A DNA stretch of 64,000 nt, taken from Meconema thalassinum. Its lineage: Eukaryota; Arthropoda; Insecta; Orthoptera; Tettigoniidae. The stretch is taken from assembly GCA_946902985.2 (NCBI GenBank), contig OX336391.1, forward strand, positions 147,945,545-148,009,544. The letters run 5' to 3'. The notes beneath the pieces are model-generated. The model ran no database searches. It was not told the origin of the DNA and saw nothing but the letters and a program-made list of their open reading frames with translations. Of this stretch, positions 1 through 9,434 are shown piece by piece (within the stretch, counting starts at the first letter, position 1; each line of letters opens with the position of its first letter). A program made the position numbers and the translations under genes.

Positions 1-1339
1 CTATTCCGGACGACCCCGACCATGCCCTTGAAGTTTCGTTACGTCTCACTAATTCAACATGGTGGCAGTGCGACATATTTCACCAGCATTGAATATCTCT
101 GAAACTATTCCCGATATCACCCTGGAATATTTTATGGTGATAAAGGGAACTACTAGAAGTTCACCTATGTGACTTTTGAAAACCTGGTAACTACAAAACC
201 AACATGGTGGTCAAGCGAAGTTGCGACTTTTAAATAGAAGTTTCTCGCGATTTAACCAACCAAACGCAATGAAACTTGATACAGTATATGTATATACACA
301 TTGTAATGCACCGACATCTAATTTCGTACAATTGTTTACATAACCTCAACATGGCGGCTGTGCGAAATATTTCACCGGCATTCTATATCTCTGAAACTAT
401 TACCGGTATCACCATGAAATTTTGTACGGAGATAAAGGGCACTACTGGAAGTTCATCAATGAGACTTTCAAAAACCGGTTAACTACAAAACGAACATGGT
501 GGCCAAGCGAATTTGAAAGTTTTAAATAGACTTTTCTCGCGATTTAATGATCCAAACGCAATGCAACTTGGTACAGCAAATGTTTATACACATTGTGATG
601 CGCTGGTATCTAATTTAGTTCATTTTTTTTACATAACCAAAGATGGCGGCTGTGCGAATGTTAAAATTAAGTTTATATTTCTTGTGTCGTAATCATGCGA
701 TCGAAGTGAAAGTTTGAATAAAGAACCTACGCAATGATTTTCATTTAATGGTACATGACTCTATAGCCTATACGTATAACAATCCAACATGGCGGCCATC
801 CGAAATATTTAGACAGTTCTCAATATCTACGAATCTATGATAGCAATCAAACTGATTTTTTTAACGTTCATAGGGGCTATGAACATAAGTTACCTATAGG
901 ACTTTCAATAACCTGGTGATCACAAATCCAACATGGCGGTGACGCGAAGTATAAATATTCACATGGACGTTTCTCGCAATTTAACCATCTGAGTTCAGTG
1001 AAACTTGGTACAGTAAATCCTTATACAAATGTTAATCCACTGGTATCTAATTTATTTCAATTGTTTCCATAACCACAAGATGGCAGCTGTGCGAAATTTT
1101 AAAATCTCGATTTTACTTCTTGTGTCCTAATCATGCGATTGAAGTTTGAATACCACACGTACACAATAATCTTCATGTAACAGTACATAACTCTAAGATT
1201 TACATATATAAAATCAAACATGAAGACCATCCGTGATATTTAGTCGATTCTCAATATCTACGAATCTATTACAGCAATCAAACTGACATTTTGTATGTTG
1301 ATAGAGGCGATTAACATAAGTAGGTTATATGAAAGTAGG
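1..1339 (+). repeat. Family A non-autonomous element, 5' part cut by window edge
   Basis: Same family as the complete copies at 44894-46678 and 49450-50937. The core is a series of half-units of about 146 bp, each carrying an ATGGCGGC-like motif; the ATG of the motif falls at 59, 204, 351, 496, 643, 789, 933, 1080 and 1220. It ends near a degenerate TATATGAAAGTAGGCT and then abuts a second copy in opposite orientation. Short open frames here are by-products of the repeat. Inferred class: Helentron-like non-autonomous element. Confidence 0.75.
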
Positions 1340-1979
1340 CTTTAGTTTCTGAAAGTCTTATGAATGAACTTCCAGTAGTGCCCTTTCTCTCCGTACAAAA
1401 TTGCAGGGTGATACCGCTAATAGTTTCAGAGATATAGAATGCCAGTGAAATATTTCGCACAGCCGCCATCTTGAGGTTATGTAAACAATTGAACGATGTT
1501 AGATGTCGGTGCATTACAAGATGTATGAACATATACTGTACCAAGTTTTATTGCGTTTGGTTGGTTAAATCTCGATAAACGTCTATTTAAAAGTCGCAAC
1601 TTTGCTTGGCCGCCATGTTGGTTTTGTAGTTACCAGGTTTTCAAAAGTCACATAGGTGAACTTCTATTAGTTCCCTTTATCACCGTAAAATATTCCAGCG
1701 TGATATCGGTAATAGCTTCGGAGATATTGAATGCTGGTGAAATATTTCGCACAGCCGCCATGTTGGATTGGTGAGACGTAACAAAATTTGAAGGGCACGG
1801 TCGGGGTCGTCCGAAATAGTGCTATGAACTTACCGAGTTTCATTGAAATCGCTCCAGCCGTTTAGAAGTTATTAGGGAGGACACACACCATCACACACAC
1901 ACACGCACACACAGACAGACACACGGACAAAAGGTGATCTCATAAGCCTATATTTTTTTTTCATAAATGAAAATAGGCT
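1340..1979 (-). repeat. Family A element, inverted partial copy
   Basis: Reading the minus strand, this begins with the family terminal hairpin (AGCCTATTTTC), then the (GT)n-rich block and the conserved stretch that includes CCAGCCGTTTAGAAGTTATT, and then the first half-units. It breaks off where it meets the forward copy at about 1340. The two copies can pair over several hundred bases, so the locus is a fold-back. The breakpoint falls inside the core, which suggests rearrangement or insertion of one copy into another. Confidence 0.7.
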
Positions 1980-2734
1980 AAAAAATATGTTAAGAATAAC
2001 AGTGGAGGAAGACTTTCTGTGGTGGTGCCAAATGGCCTAATTGAAGGGAATGGAGAGGGCTGTCCGAAATTTCAGGTGGACAGTTTTCGAGTTCTGAAGG
2101 ATAAGTACCGGTGCGTAATGTTTTTGTTCAGATCGGTGAAACTGCGCAGAAATGTGCTCCAGAAACGTGCTGACCAATTGAAAAGCAACTTGTACGTTGG
2201 ATCCAGCTAAGCTGCAGTGAGGAAAGCTATTTATGAATGCTCGATGATTATAGTACACTCTGTATGTCATTGATCAGAATCACATTGCTACTCAAAATAA
2301 CATGGATCGCTCCTGTCGAGTCGAGTGGTGAGATGGTATGATAGCGGTCTGAAGTGAGTGTCACGCTATGCTAGGCAGCACAGCGGGGGACGCAACCACC
2401 GCTCCCGTTCCGGCCGTACCGATATGTGCTGCACGCAACCTAAAGTACAAACCTTGCGTGGCGATTGTATTCTCTTCCACGGTATTCCATAAATTCCCTG
2501 GCTATAACAAAGCACGTACTTTATATATGGTGAATTCAGGATACCTCACATATAAGTTGAAGGTAGCACGAACGATCGTTGGGACAAACAGATGGGAGCA
2601 ATGACCGAAGTATATTCGAAATGAAGATATTAGGGTAACTTAGATACTAACACGTTAGTCGAGGCTGTTTGTATGATCCAACTCATAGGTTGAGAATCAT
2701 TTTTGTGAACCTATCATTGCTAATTCTGAGAATT
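1980..2734. other. Unassigned stretch
   Basis: Small open frames on both strands overlap between 2019 and 2604. None shows a recognisable domain, and their mutual overlap argues against coding. No RNA gene or clear repeat was recognised. Confidence 0.4.
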
Positions 2735-2990
2735 TTGGCGTAGAACTTCAATCACCTTTTCCTGAAGGAGTCAGTGATCTTTTCAGCATTCTGATAAAAC
2801 TCCCGAGACTTCTGTTTCATCCAGATTCCTTCTGAGCAGACTGGACCAAAGATTTTCCTCAATATTTTCCTATATTGTTTCTCCACGTCCTTAGTAACAG
2901 ATCTTCCTCCAATTATCAAGGTGTCCTAGGCGTATACTGTAGTGCTTCAGCTTTGATTACTGAGGTATAAAGTCTTAATTTTGCGTTCGT
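2735..2990 (-). pseudogene. LINE fragment, region after the reverse transcriptase domain
   Basis: On the minus strand a degraded frame gives KLRLYTSVIKAEAL, then, after a frame break, RKILRKIFGP and further basic residues. This matches the layout of the 8756-9385 LINE fragment (KLRHYCTAIRPEAL ... RKILRKILGP). It corresponds to the C-terminal region downstream of the reverse transcriptase domain of non-LTR retrotransposons. Frameshifts and stops make it inactive. Clade is uncertain. Confidence 0.5.
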
Positions 2991-3007
2991 CGATATTCAT
3001 TTTTTGT

Positions 3008-3482
3008 TACATCTGGTTGGTTGGTTCCTTAGTTTATGGGCTGCGACAATGCGGTCATGTAGCCCCGTGTACTTTGGGTGTGTGTAGAATGTGTCTGATA
3101 ACCGGTGTTAATTGTAATGACTGTATTAGTGTGTGTTATCTGTGATTCAGTTAGAAGGACTGCAGACGAATAAGTGTTTCAAGTAGTTCCTACTTTTGCC
3201 ATCAAATGGTACCGTCCACGACACCCAGCTGCGGACGTTGCTACTAAATGCCATCGCAATTAGCACCTGGCGGCGGACGTTCTAACTAATATAGCGTTAT
3301 CAAACTAACCTACACATTTTAGCTTCCACAAGAGTAGTTTATTGGAAGGTTCCTTTTCAGGCCATAAATCTATGACATCTATGACTTCCCCTCCGAAGGA
3401 GGGATTTTTAACGCTCTTAAAAAATCCGACAACATCGGCCGGGATTGAACCTGCGTTCTTTGTTATAGCTGTTCTAGGTGAT
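3008..3482 (-). repeat. SINE family S1, near full length
   Basis: Shares its whole length with copies at 46917-47432 (-), 37517-38012 (+) and the split copy at 12125/13260. The tRNA-like head lies at the right end (minus strand) with a degenerate B-box (reads GGGATTGAACC on plus). The body contains the landmark CTGCGACAATGCGGTCATGT. The left end carries the GGTTGG-rich terminus. Non-autonomous, presumably mobilised by a LINE. Confidence 0.75.
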
Positions 3483-3529
3483 TCTGTAGGTCTTCTGTAA
3501 TTTTGAAATTCTCTCTTTGTTATTATCAT

Positions 3530-3852
3530 TGAAAATCCACAGCCTGCTTCCAGCCGACCGACCGGATCAGAGAATGGAATGAAGCCCCCATCTAGCGGCG
3601 AGGATATGAACTGTGCCGGCTGCCGAAGCCTGTCGCACTCCCCTGGGGCAATGACTAAGTGAATGACAGTTAAAATGAAATGACAGTGGAAAGTGTTGCT
3701 GGAATGAAATTTGTGACAGTGAAAATCGGAGTGCCCGGAGAAAAACCTGTCTGCCTCCGATTTGTCCAGTACAAATCTCACATGGAGTGACCGGGATATG
3801 AACCACGGGCCGAGCGGTGAGAGGCTGGCGTGCTGCCGCCAAAGCCACGGAG
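3530..3852 (-). repeat. SINE family S2
   Basis: Near-identical layout to 29952-30284. The minus-strand head contains tRNA-like A- and B-box regions (plus strand: GGGATATGAACC), then a body with CATTTCATTTTAACTGTCATTC. Overlapping open frames on the minus strand have no domain and are explained by the SINE. A short CAT/TTA microsatellite follows at 3859-3887. Confidence 0.75.
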
Positions 3853-3887
3853 ACTCATTATCATTATTATCATTATTATTATTATTA

Positions 3888-4357
3888 TGTTGACAATGTC
3901 AATTTGTGAACTGTAACACATACATCCCATAGAATGTTTCTCTCTGCACCTCCGGTATATTCCTTTTTGTTGTTCTTCCACACATGTGGTAAACCATTTG
4001 CTGATGATATTCTACTTTACGGTTGTTCAAATGATCCTCACTAGGGCATTGCACTTGTGCCCTCGAACTAAACCAGCCTACTCTCAAGGTGTACCAATAA
4101 CAGGTAGTTCCCCGTGTTAAAGCGGAAGTGGAGCCCTGGAATGAACATATTCTGGCTGTCACTTGCTGTGCAGAGTTCGCTCCACTATTCAGAAGTTCGA
4201 TCATATCTGGCCCCGTCAAGCTATGATGACATGTCTGATAGAGTTCCTACGTACAATAGTCCAAGCCATTGTGCTGGGCCTAGCAGACAGCTTATTATGT
4301 GGCCATGTCAGGCGATAATAGCTCGGGTTCTTAAATATTCTAGCGGGAAGTGAGACA
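3888..4357. other. Unassigned, possibly upstream LINE remnant
   Basis: Open frames overlap on both strands (3899-4219 minus, 4114-4353 plus) without a recognisable domain. The position directly upstream of the 4358-4753 LINE frame makes a decayed reverse transcriptase region possible, but no RT motif (such as YxDD) was seen. Confidence 0.3.
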
Positions 4358-4753
4358 ATGCGAGTAGGTCACCAGTTACAGTACTTGATACACATCGAGA
4401 GCCATTACATCTTGAGTCTCCTCGTCAATGTACACCCTCTGAAACTCCAGGAGCGCAGGCAGTTATCAGTTGCCATTCTGACACATAAAATATTACATAC
4501 AAAGACCCCGTTATATCTCTACAATGCCTTTACACCAATGCATTCTGTTCATAATCGAGAAAATAGATACACAAAATTAACACTCCAGATTCCTATATAC
4601 CGAACCATGAAGTTCAATAAATCTTTTGTTTGCACCGCCTCACGCCTCTTCAACACCTTCGATTTATATAAGTTCGTCAACATTGCAAGCACTGCAGCTT
4701 TCAAAAGACATCTTTCATCCTGCTTCTTGGAGCAGTATACCTCTCACAGTTGA
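4358..4753 (+). pseudogene. LINE ORF2 C-terminal fragment
   Basis: The 131-aa frame contains LQERRQLSVAILTHKILHTK, then TPLYLYNAF, IPIYRT and SFVCTASRLFNTF. This matches the region downstream of the reverse transcriptase domain in CR1/L2/Jockey-type LINEs, where a helical RR..L.....KIL segment precedes an RT.....F...A.RLWN motif. Endonuclease and RT catalytic domains are absent. The natural stop at 4751-4753 is followed by the LINE 3' UTR. Non-functional truncated copy; exact clade is not resolvable by eye. Confidence 0.6.
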
Positions 4754-5112
4754 TTACTGTATTATGTTAAAATACTTTTTATAATGTTCAATTATAACAC
4801 AAGGACAATAGCTGACAACCTGTCTACTTTAATAGCTTTTCTTGTACAGTATATGATGTTTGTTTTTCGGGCTGATAGTCTGTATGCACTCTCACTCTTT
4901 TGTATATAATTTTACCATTATCATTATTATTATTGTATTGTTACTATCTTTTTGTTACTATAATTGTTAGACTATGATTATTTATATTGTGAATGTAAGT
5001 GAAATGTTTTATTTGTATAAGCCCTAATCTTATTTTATGTAGGGCACTACTGTAAAGGAGCTCTTAAGCTCTAAGTGTAGCCGTGAAAATAAAATCAATC
5101 AATCAATCAATT
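4358..5112 (+). mobile_element. LINE 3' end (CR1/L2/Jockey-like) with (AATC)n tail
   Basis: Contains a 131-aa C-terminal frame at 4358-4753, an AT-rich 3' untranslated region with GGGCACTACTGTAAAGGAGC, the GCTCTAAGTGTAGCCGTG block typical of this LINE 3' end, and a terminal (AATC)n run at about 5090-5112. Only the 3' portion remains, as expected for 5'-truncated target-primed insertion. The tail directly abuts the mariner at 5116. Confidence 0.65.
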
Positions 5113-5115
5113 TAT

Positions 5116-5773
5116 CTGAAAAGTTCGGTGAATGGGCTATATTACGAACGGATTTTTGGCTTACCTGAAACAGACGTTACTGTCCTTCGAAGCAATCCCC
5201 GTGGATGGTTATGCACTTCTGAGAACGACTGAACAAGTCCTGGAAACTCCTGGCATAGTCTTCTTTAGGAATAGCCTTCAGTTTGGATCCTCAAAACTCT
5301 CAATTGAAAGCAAGAGAGAAGCGTGAATTTATGCAACCTGCCTTGCACACCTGATAGACGGGAGGCAATGAGAAGGGTGAATTTATGCAACGTAACGTGC
5401 ACACCTGTTCGACGGGTGGCAGTGAGAAGGATGAATGTTCCGTGGAATGGAATGGTCCTGAAAACCATCGTTACGGATGACGAGGCCTGGTGCCTGAGGT
5501 ACAACCTCGAAGGCAAGCGTCAATGTATGGAGTATTGGGGTCCAGGGTCGCCGAAAAGCCCTGAAGGGCCAGAGGTTTTTGGACATTTCGGACATCCAAC
5601 GTAATGTGACGACCCAACTGAAGGCTATCCTCAGGAAGACTATGACAGGACTTGTACAGCCGTTCTAAGAAGTGCATAACCATCCACGGGGATTACTTTG
5701 AAGGATAGTAACGGCTGCTTCAGGTAAGCCAACAATCCGTTCGTAATATAGACGCATTCACCGAACTTTTCAG
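5116..5773 (+). mobile_element. Palindromic mariner derivative with duplicated 3' end
   Basis: Both ends carry CTGAAAAGTTCGGTGAATG in inverted orientation, and pairing continues for about 170-180 bp (5116-5295 against 5592-5773). The right arm holds the 3' end of a mariner transposase gene in sense (DIQRNVTTQLKAI, later KKCITIHGDYFEG and stop). The left arm holds the same end inverted (SQKCITIHGDCFEG on minus). The element therefore lost its 5' end and replaced it with a copy of its 3' end. Mobility would need transposase supplied in trans. Confidence 0.7.
5323..5604 (+). pseudogene. Mariner transposase fragment around first catalytic Asp
   Basis: Between the inverted arms a 93-aa frame reads TIVTDDEAWCLRYNLEGKRQ and then MEYWGPGSPKSP. 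This is the segment around the first catalytic aspartate of mariner transposases (usual form VTGDETW..xYDPExKxQSMEW). The G-to-D change before the presumed catalytic D is unusual. The following sequence runs directly into the C-terminal DIQRNVT region, so the second and third catalytic acids (HDNARPH and SPDL...D blocks) are deleted. Confidence 0.65.
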
Positions 5774-6140
5774 ACAGAGGGTGTATAACGAAGTTTTCAT
5801 TTCCGTTATGTTATTGAGCCCCATGGAATAAAACGGATCCATAACTTTCGGGCTGAGACATTCAAGTATTAAGCAATTAGTTATTAGTTGTAACTAACTT
5901 AAATCATAAAAAGCAAAATCATTGACCATGTTAGGTAATGAAAGGTATTTCACCGCATTGACTCCAAATGTGTTCTTAATAAATATGACGCCTATCAATA
6001 AGAACTTATGAAACATTTATATTCAATTAGAAGTACACGTTTCGGACCTTCAATTGGGTAGTCTTCTGCTTTCGGAAAGGCAAAAACTTAGATAAGTGAA
6101 ATCAAAGTATAATGTGTTTTTTCTGTCGGTCAACACAATT
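5774..6140. other. Unassigned stretch
   Basis: AT-rich sequence with no recognisable frame, repeat or RNA gene. Confidence 0.4.
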
Positions 6141-6440
6141 ATACCCAACTAGCGGACCCGTGCGAGAACTCTCACATGTATATGAACCACCCGCTTGGCT
6201 TTACTGTTATGCGGGCTTCTATAAATATGTTAATTTGTATAAACGCACTTTTTAAACACATAGTCGATATTGATGAAATCAGAGAGCAATTCATCACTGC
6301 TGTTGGTTGCACAATGGGTTGTGTGCGCCCCATGTGTACAGACTACCCACCCGGCTCTAGTGCTTTTCGGCTGAACTCGACAGAGTTCTTCCAGGGGCTA
6401 TCGTCTTGTTTATTTGTTTAAAATCACTTTATAAAGAAAT
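6141..6440 (+). repeat. Repeat family D
   Basis: Begins with CTAGCGGACCCGTGCGAG, shared with 59942 and, less exactly, 53940. An internal stretch (GAAATCAGAGAGCAATTCAT, then CACTGCT) is matched at 60405-60435 in the second copy. Class unknown. The small open frame at 6176-6421 shows no domain. Confidence 0.5.
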
Positions 6441-6533
6441 AAATATATCTCCGTTGACTTTTCAAGAAATTCAAGATTTTTCCTGTACTATTCTAACTCC
6501 CTCTGGTTTAGGAACTTGAGTTTTGTACATATA

Positions 6534-7395
6534 AGGTGCGTTCTAAAAGTAACGAGCCGGAGGCATAATTACAGAAACCAGTACCTGTATTTTAGAAGTA
6601 TTGGCCCTGGCTGTTGAGCCACTTGTCCCACTGTGACACGAGGCGGTGAATGGCTGTCTCATAAAATTCCCTGGGCTGCGCTGTGAACCAGTTCCCCACG
6701 TACAGCTGGACGTCGACGTCCGAGATGAATCGTTGGCACCGCAGAGCCCCTTTCAGGGGACCAAACATGGCGTACTCACAGGGAGAGAGCTCTGGACTGT
6801 ATGGAGGGTGGCCGAGAACCTCCCATTTGTATTTCTGCAGGAGTGCCGAGATTGTGTTGGCCGTATGAGGTCGTGCATTGTCGTGGAGCGACCACGGCGG
6901 CTATGGCATTCACTGTCACTCGGCGGTCGTGGGTGATGAGTACATCGACCAGCTGGACGTTGTCATCGGTAATGTAGGGGAGTGCCCCAGACCGGGCATC
7001 ATCGGCTAACGACACCCGTCCATCCCTGAAGCGCTTGTGCCACGCCTTGACACTTGCAAGGGACATGTAGTGTTCGCCGTACACTTGTGACATTCGGCGA
7101 TGAATGTCCGTTTCCCCTACGCCCTCCGCTGTCAGAAACCGAACAACACCTCTTTGCTCTTCGGTTGACGCCTCCATGTCACTGTTTGCAATGTGACTGG
7201 CAGCGTTGGACGATTGATACATACTGCTGCTCGCTTTGTATCGTCACGTGACGTGCACGCGTGCCCTCTAGCGACGGGCTGTGACCTTCCACGCTCTGGT
7301 CGGATCAACACCTCGTTACACACGCCACGATTAGCCGATGTCGTCACCGGTTTGCGCATTCCAGCCTCCGGCTCGTTACTTTTTGAACGCACCTT
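6534..7395 (-). mobile_element. Mariner deletion derivative, copy 1
   Basis: Flanked by TA on both sides. Terminal inverted repeats are AGGTGCGTTC(T/A)AAAAGTA followed by ACGAGCCGGAGG. On the minus strand it encodes the N-terminal helix-turn-helix half of a mariner transposase joined directly, out of frame, to the HDNARPH-to-C-terminus half. The middle, including the first catalytic Asp, is missing. The same junction occurs in the copy at 63072-63907, so both descend from one deleted master element. Confidence 0.8.
6605..7222 (-). pseudogene. Mariner transposase, internally deleted
   Basis: From the minus-strand start near 7222: an N-terminal DNA-binding region with EEQRGVVRFLTAEGVGE, the first helix-turn-helix (HRRMSQVYGEHYMSLASVKA), WHKRFRDGRVSLADDARSG, and the start of the second helix-turn-helix (RVTVNAIAAVV). 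The deletion junction follows. A different frame then gives LHDNARPHTANTISALLQKY and, further on, GHPPYSPELSPCEYAMF and the C-terminus near 6605. Spacing between the second and third acidic positions is 34 residues (DD34D, mariner proper). The third position reads E instead of D here, whereas copy 3 keeps D. The gene is dead three ways: deletion, frameshift and catalytic change. Confidence 0.75.
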
Positions 7396-7953
7396 ATATA
7401 TATTGTAATATGTGGTTCCCTAATCCTGAAAACAAATTTACATGATATTAATAAATGCACTTGGATGACCAGTTTCGATAGCCAAGCGATCATCATCAGA
7501 TCCTTTACACTTGGGCTATTAAATCTATGTCTACAAGTATGGATTATGTTATTTACAATATACACACTTATTTAGTTGCAGTAGTAATTAACAAGCATAA
7601 CTAGTCAAGATATGTGATTTTTTGTTGAGATACTGATAGTTGTGATTGACCTTCAAGTTTGCTGGCTTAGTGTGATTATGTGATTGTTATAAATGTTCAG
7701 GTTATTGTGCATTGCGCACTTTTGATTTTAACATTATTTTAAGCAAATTTGATTTTATATTTGGAAGGTTATTGAACGATTACTAAATTTTTATATTGAA
7801 TATTTTTACTGTGATGCTTAATTTTTATTTATAGATTATATGATGCTCTTACTTTAAAGTTATTACAATTTGATTTTAGCTGAGGATGGTTACAAGTTAC
7901 CCGATACTAGTACTATATTTGGTAGGCTATATTGACTTTCACGGCCAAGGAAT
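7396..7953. other. Unassigned AT-rich stretch
   Basis: No recognisable frame. It ends with TGACTTTCACGGCC, a phrase that recurs near 20941 (minus) and 38878, each beside a palindromic or repeat boundary. Confidence 0.4.
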
Positions 7954-8316
7954 TAAAACTCAGCAATGTTTCTAGGTTTATGCCGTGTTGTGTGGGATAG
8001 GCTCATCAGCGGGCTCTTGGTGGCCGTGCCCGGACCCCCATAGGAGTAACGAACTGCGCGCTACCTCCCTTTTTACGAAAGCCAATATACATCCCTTTTG
8101 AAAGCCCATATACCATCTTTTTGGAAGCCAATATAGGAAGGTGCAAGGCTGCTTGAGCAAGTGCGCTTCATAAAAAAAGGAGGTAGCGCGATGTTCGCTA
8201 CTCCTGTGGGGGTCCTGGTATGGACACCAAGAGTCGGCTGATGAGCCAGCTTGGGGTTACTAGGTGAAACCCCACACAAAACACGGCTTAAACATAGAAA
8301 AATTGCTGAGTTTTTA
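7954..8316. mobile_element. Fold-back MITE-like element
   Basis: The left arm (about 7954-8076) and right arm (about 8165-8316) are imperfect inverted copies; landmarks are ACTCAGCAAT..., GCCGTGTTGTGTGGG and GCGCTACCTCC on the left with their complements on the right. The spacer holds three tandem units of about 23 bp built on GAAAGCCAATATA. Open frames on the minus strand are side effects of the inverted structure. Target duplication was not clear. Confidence 0.65.
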
Positions 8317-8355
8317 GTACTAAATATGTTATTTACTTTCAATATAGAATTGCTT

Positions 8356-8749
8356 GCCACGGTGGGTGAGTGGTTATCGTGTCGGACTACCAACCCCAAG
8401 CTTGAATGTTCGCTCCTGCCGTGGTAAGTGATTTTTGAAAGGCGACAAAAATCACAGCACGCATGTCATACGTTGTTGGCATGTTAAAGAACCATTTGAA
8501 TTCGGTAGGCCGTGTTCATAATGGCAAAATTAATCTCGGGATTTTTCCGCCAACCCAGAAAAGTTCCTACTTTCTTTACTAGAAAGCGCCATTGTGTCAA
8601 GGAGCTTAGATATCTAACCTCCTTGTCTTTCATAGCGCTCCAAGGAACGACAAAATTCGACATATAAGCTGCACTCTGGGCGTCACATAACAAAGCTTGC
8701 ACCCGGCAACCAAGGCCATACGATATTATTATTATTATTATTATTATTC
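8356..8749 (+). repeat. SINE family S3, full length
   Basis: Starts with a tRNA-like head (GCCACGGTGGGTGAGTGGTT for the A-box side, GTTCGCTCC for the B-box) and ends with CGAT and a long (ATT)n tail. Further copies, all minus, lie at 20964-21357, 51838-52211 and 55425-55785. The tail converges with the (AAT)n tail of the LINE on the opposite strand. Confidence 0.8.
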
Positions 8750-9385
8750 TTTAATCGTATCGGCCAACTAAGGGCCACGTTATTTCAACTGGCTTCTCTG
8801 GGCTTTGATCTTTGCCCAGTGGTCCTTCATACGTTGCCGGTGTTGCTCTTTTCTTTCTTCCGTCCACTTCTTTCCCGTCTTCAACTTCGGTTTTTCCTGA
8901 AAACCCTGGTGGTCGTGTAGTTTCTTCCTGAGGGAATTGCGTTCTTGAATATCCCCACAGGTAATTTCCATCTCCTGCAGGTCACTTTCCACCTCTTCGA
9001 ACCAGGCTGGCTTGGTCTTCTTATTTTTAAAATAGTTAAAGATCCGGTTCGTCAATCGTGTGGGTTTCATTCTAAGCAAGTGGCCATAAAATGCAATCCT
9101 CCTTTTCCTCATTACATCAGAGATCTTCTGGACATGAATATACAGCTCATAGTTATGTCGTCGTCTATATTCACCGTTGTCTTTAATCGGGCCAAGAATT
9201 TTCCTCAAGATCTTTCTTTCCTTGATCTCCAATTTTTCTACCAGGCCTTTCTTGTTCATGGTGAGGCATTCCGCTGCGTACAGAGCCTCTGGTCGTATGG
9301 CAGTGCAATAATGCCTAAGTTTTGTGTTCAGGGATATTGACTTTTTGTTATAAACGTCCTTGGAGAGTTTATACGCCATTTCCAT
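8750..9385 (-). mobile_element. LINE 3' fragment with ORF2 C-terminus
   Basis: The 201-aa minus-strand frame starting at 9385 reads SISLNTKLRHYCTAIRPEAL, then LEIKERKILRKILGPIKDNG, RRRHNYELY, RKRRIAFYGHLLRMKPTRLT and a basic C-terminus ending near 8780. This is the post-RT region of a non-LTR retrotransposon in which a (Y)AAE.LTM motif follows the RT domain. The 5' end, endonuclease and RT core are missing. The 3' side ends in (AAT)n shared with the SINE tail. Related fragments lie at 2735, 20320, 43840 and 60560. A (TTA/TAA)n microsatellite occupies 9386-9434. Confidence 0.7.
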
Positions 9386-9416
<31 letters not shown>

Positions 9417-9434
9417 ATAATAATAATAATATAT

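Noticed and set aside
276..482. Open frame with NMAAVRNIS, also found at 1311-1544 on the other strand, as a conserved small protein
   Set aside because: It lies in a family A half-unit; the similarity follows from DNA repeat identity, and the frame is not kept in the other half-units or full copies.
2037..2270. Pair of opposing frames at 2019-2210 and 2037-2270
   Set aside because: Opposite-strand overlap and no recognised motif; likely chance frames.
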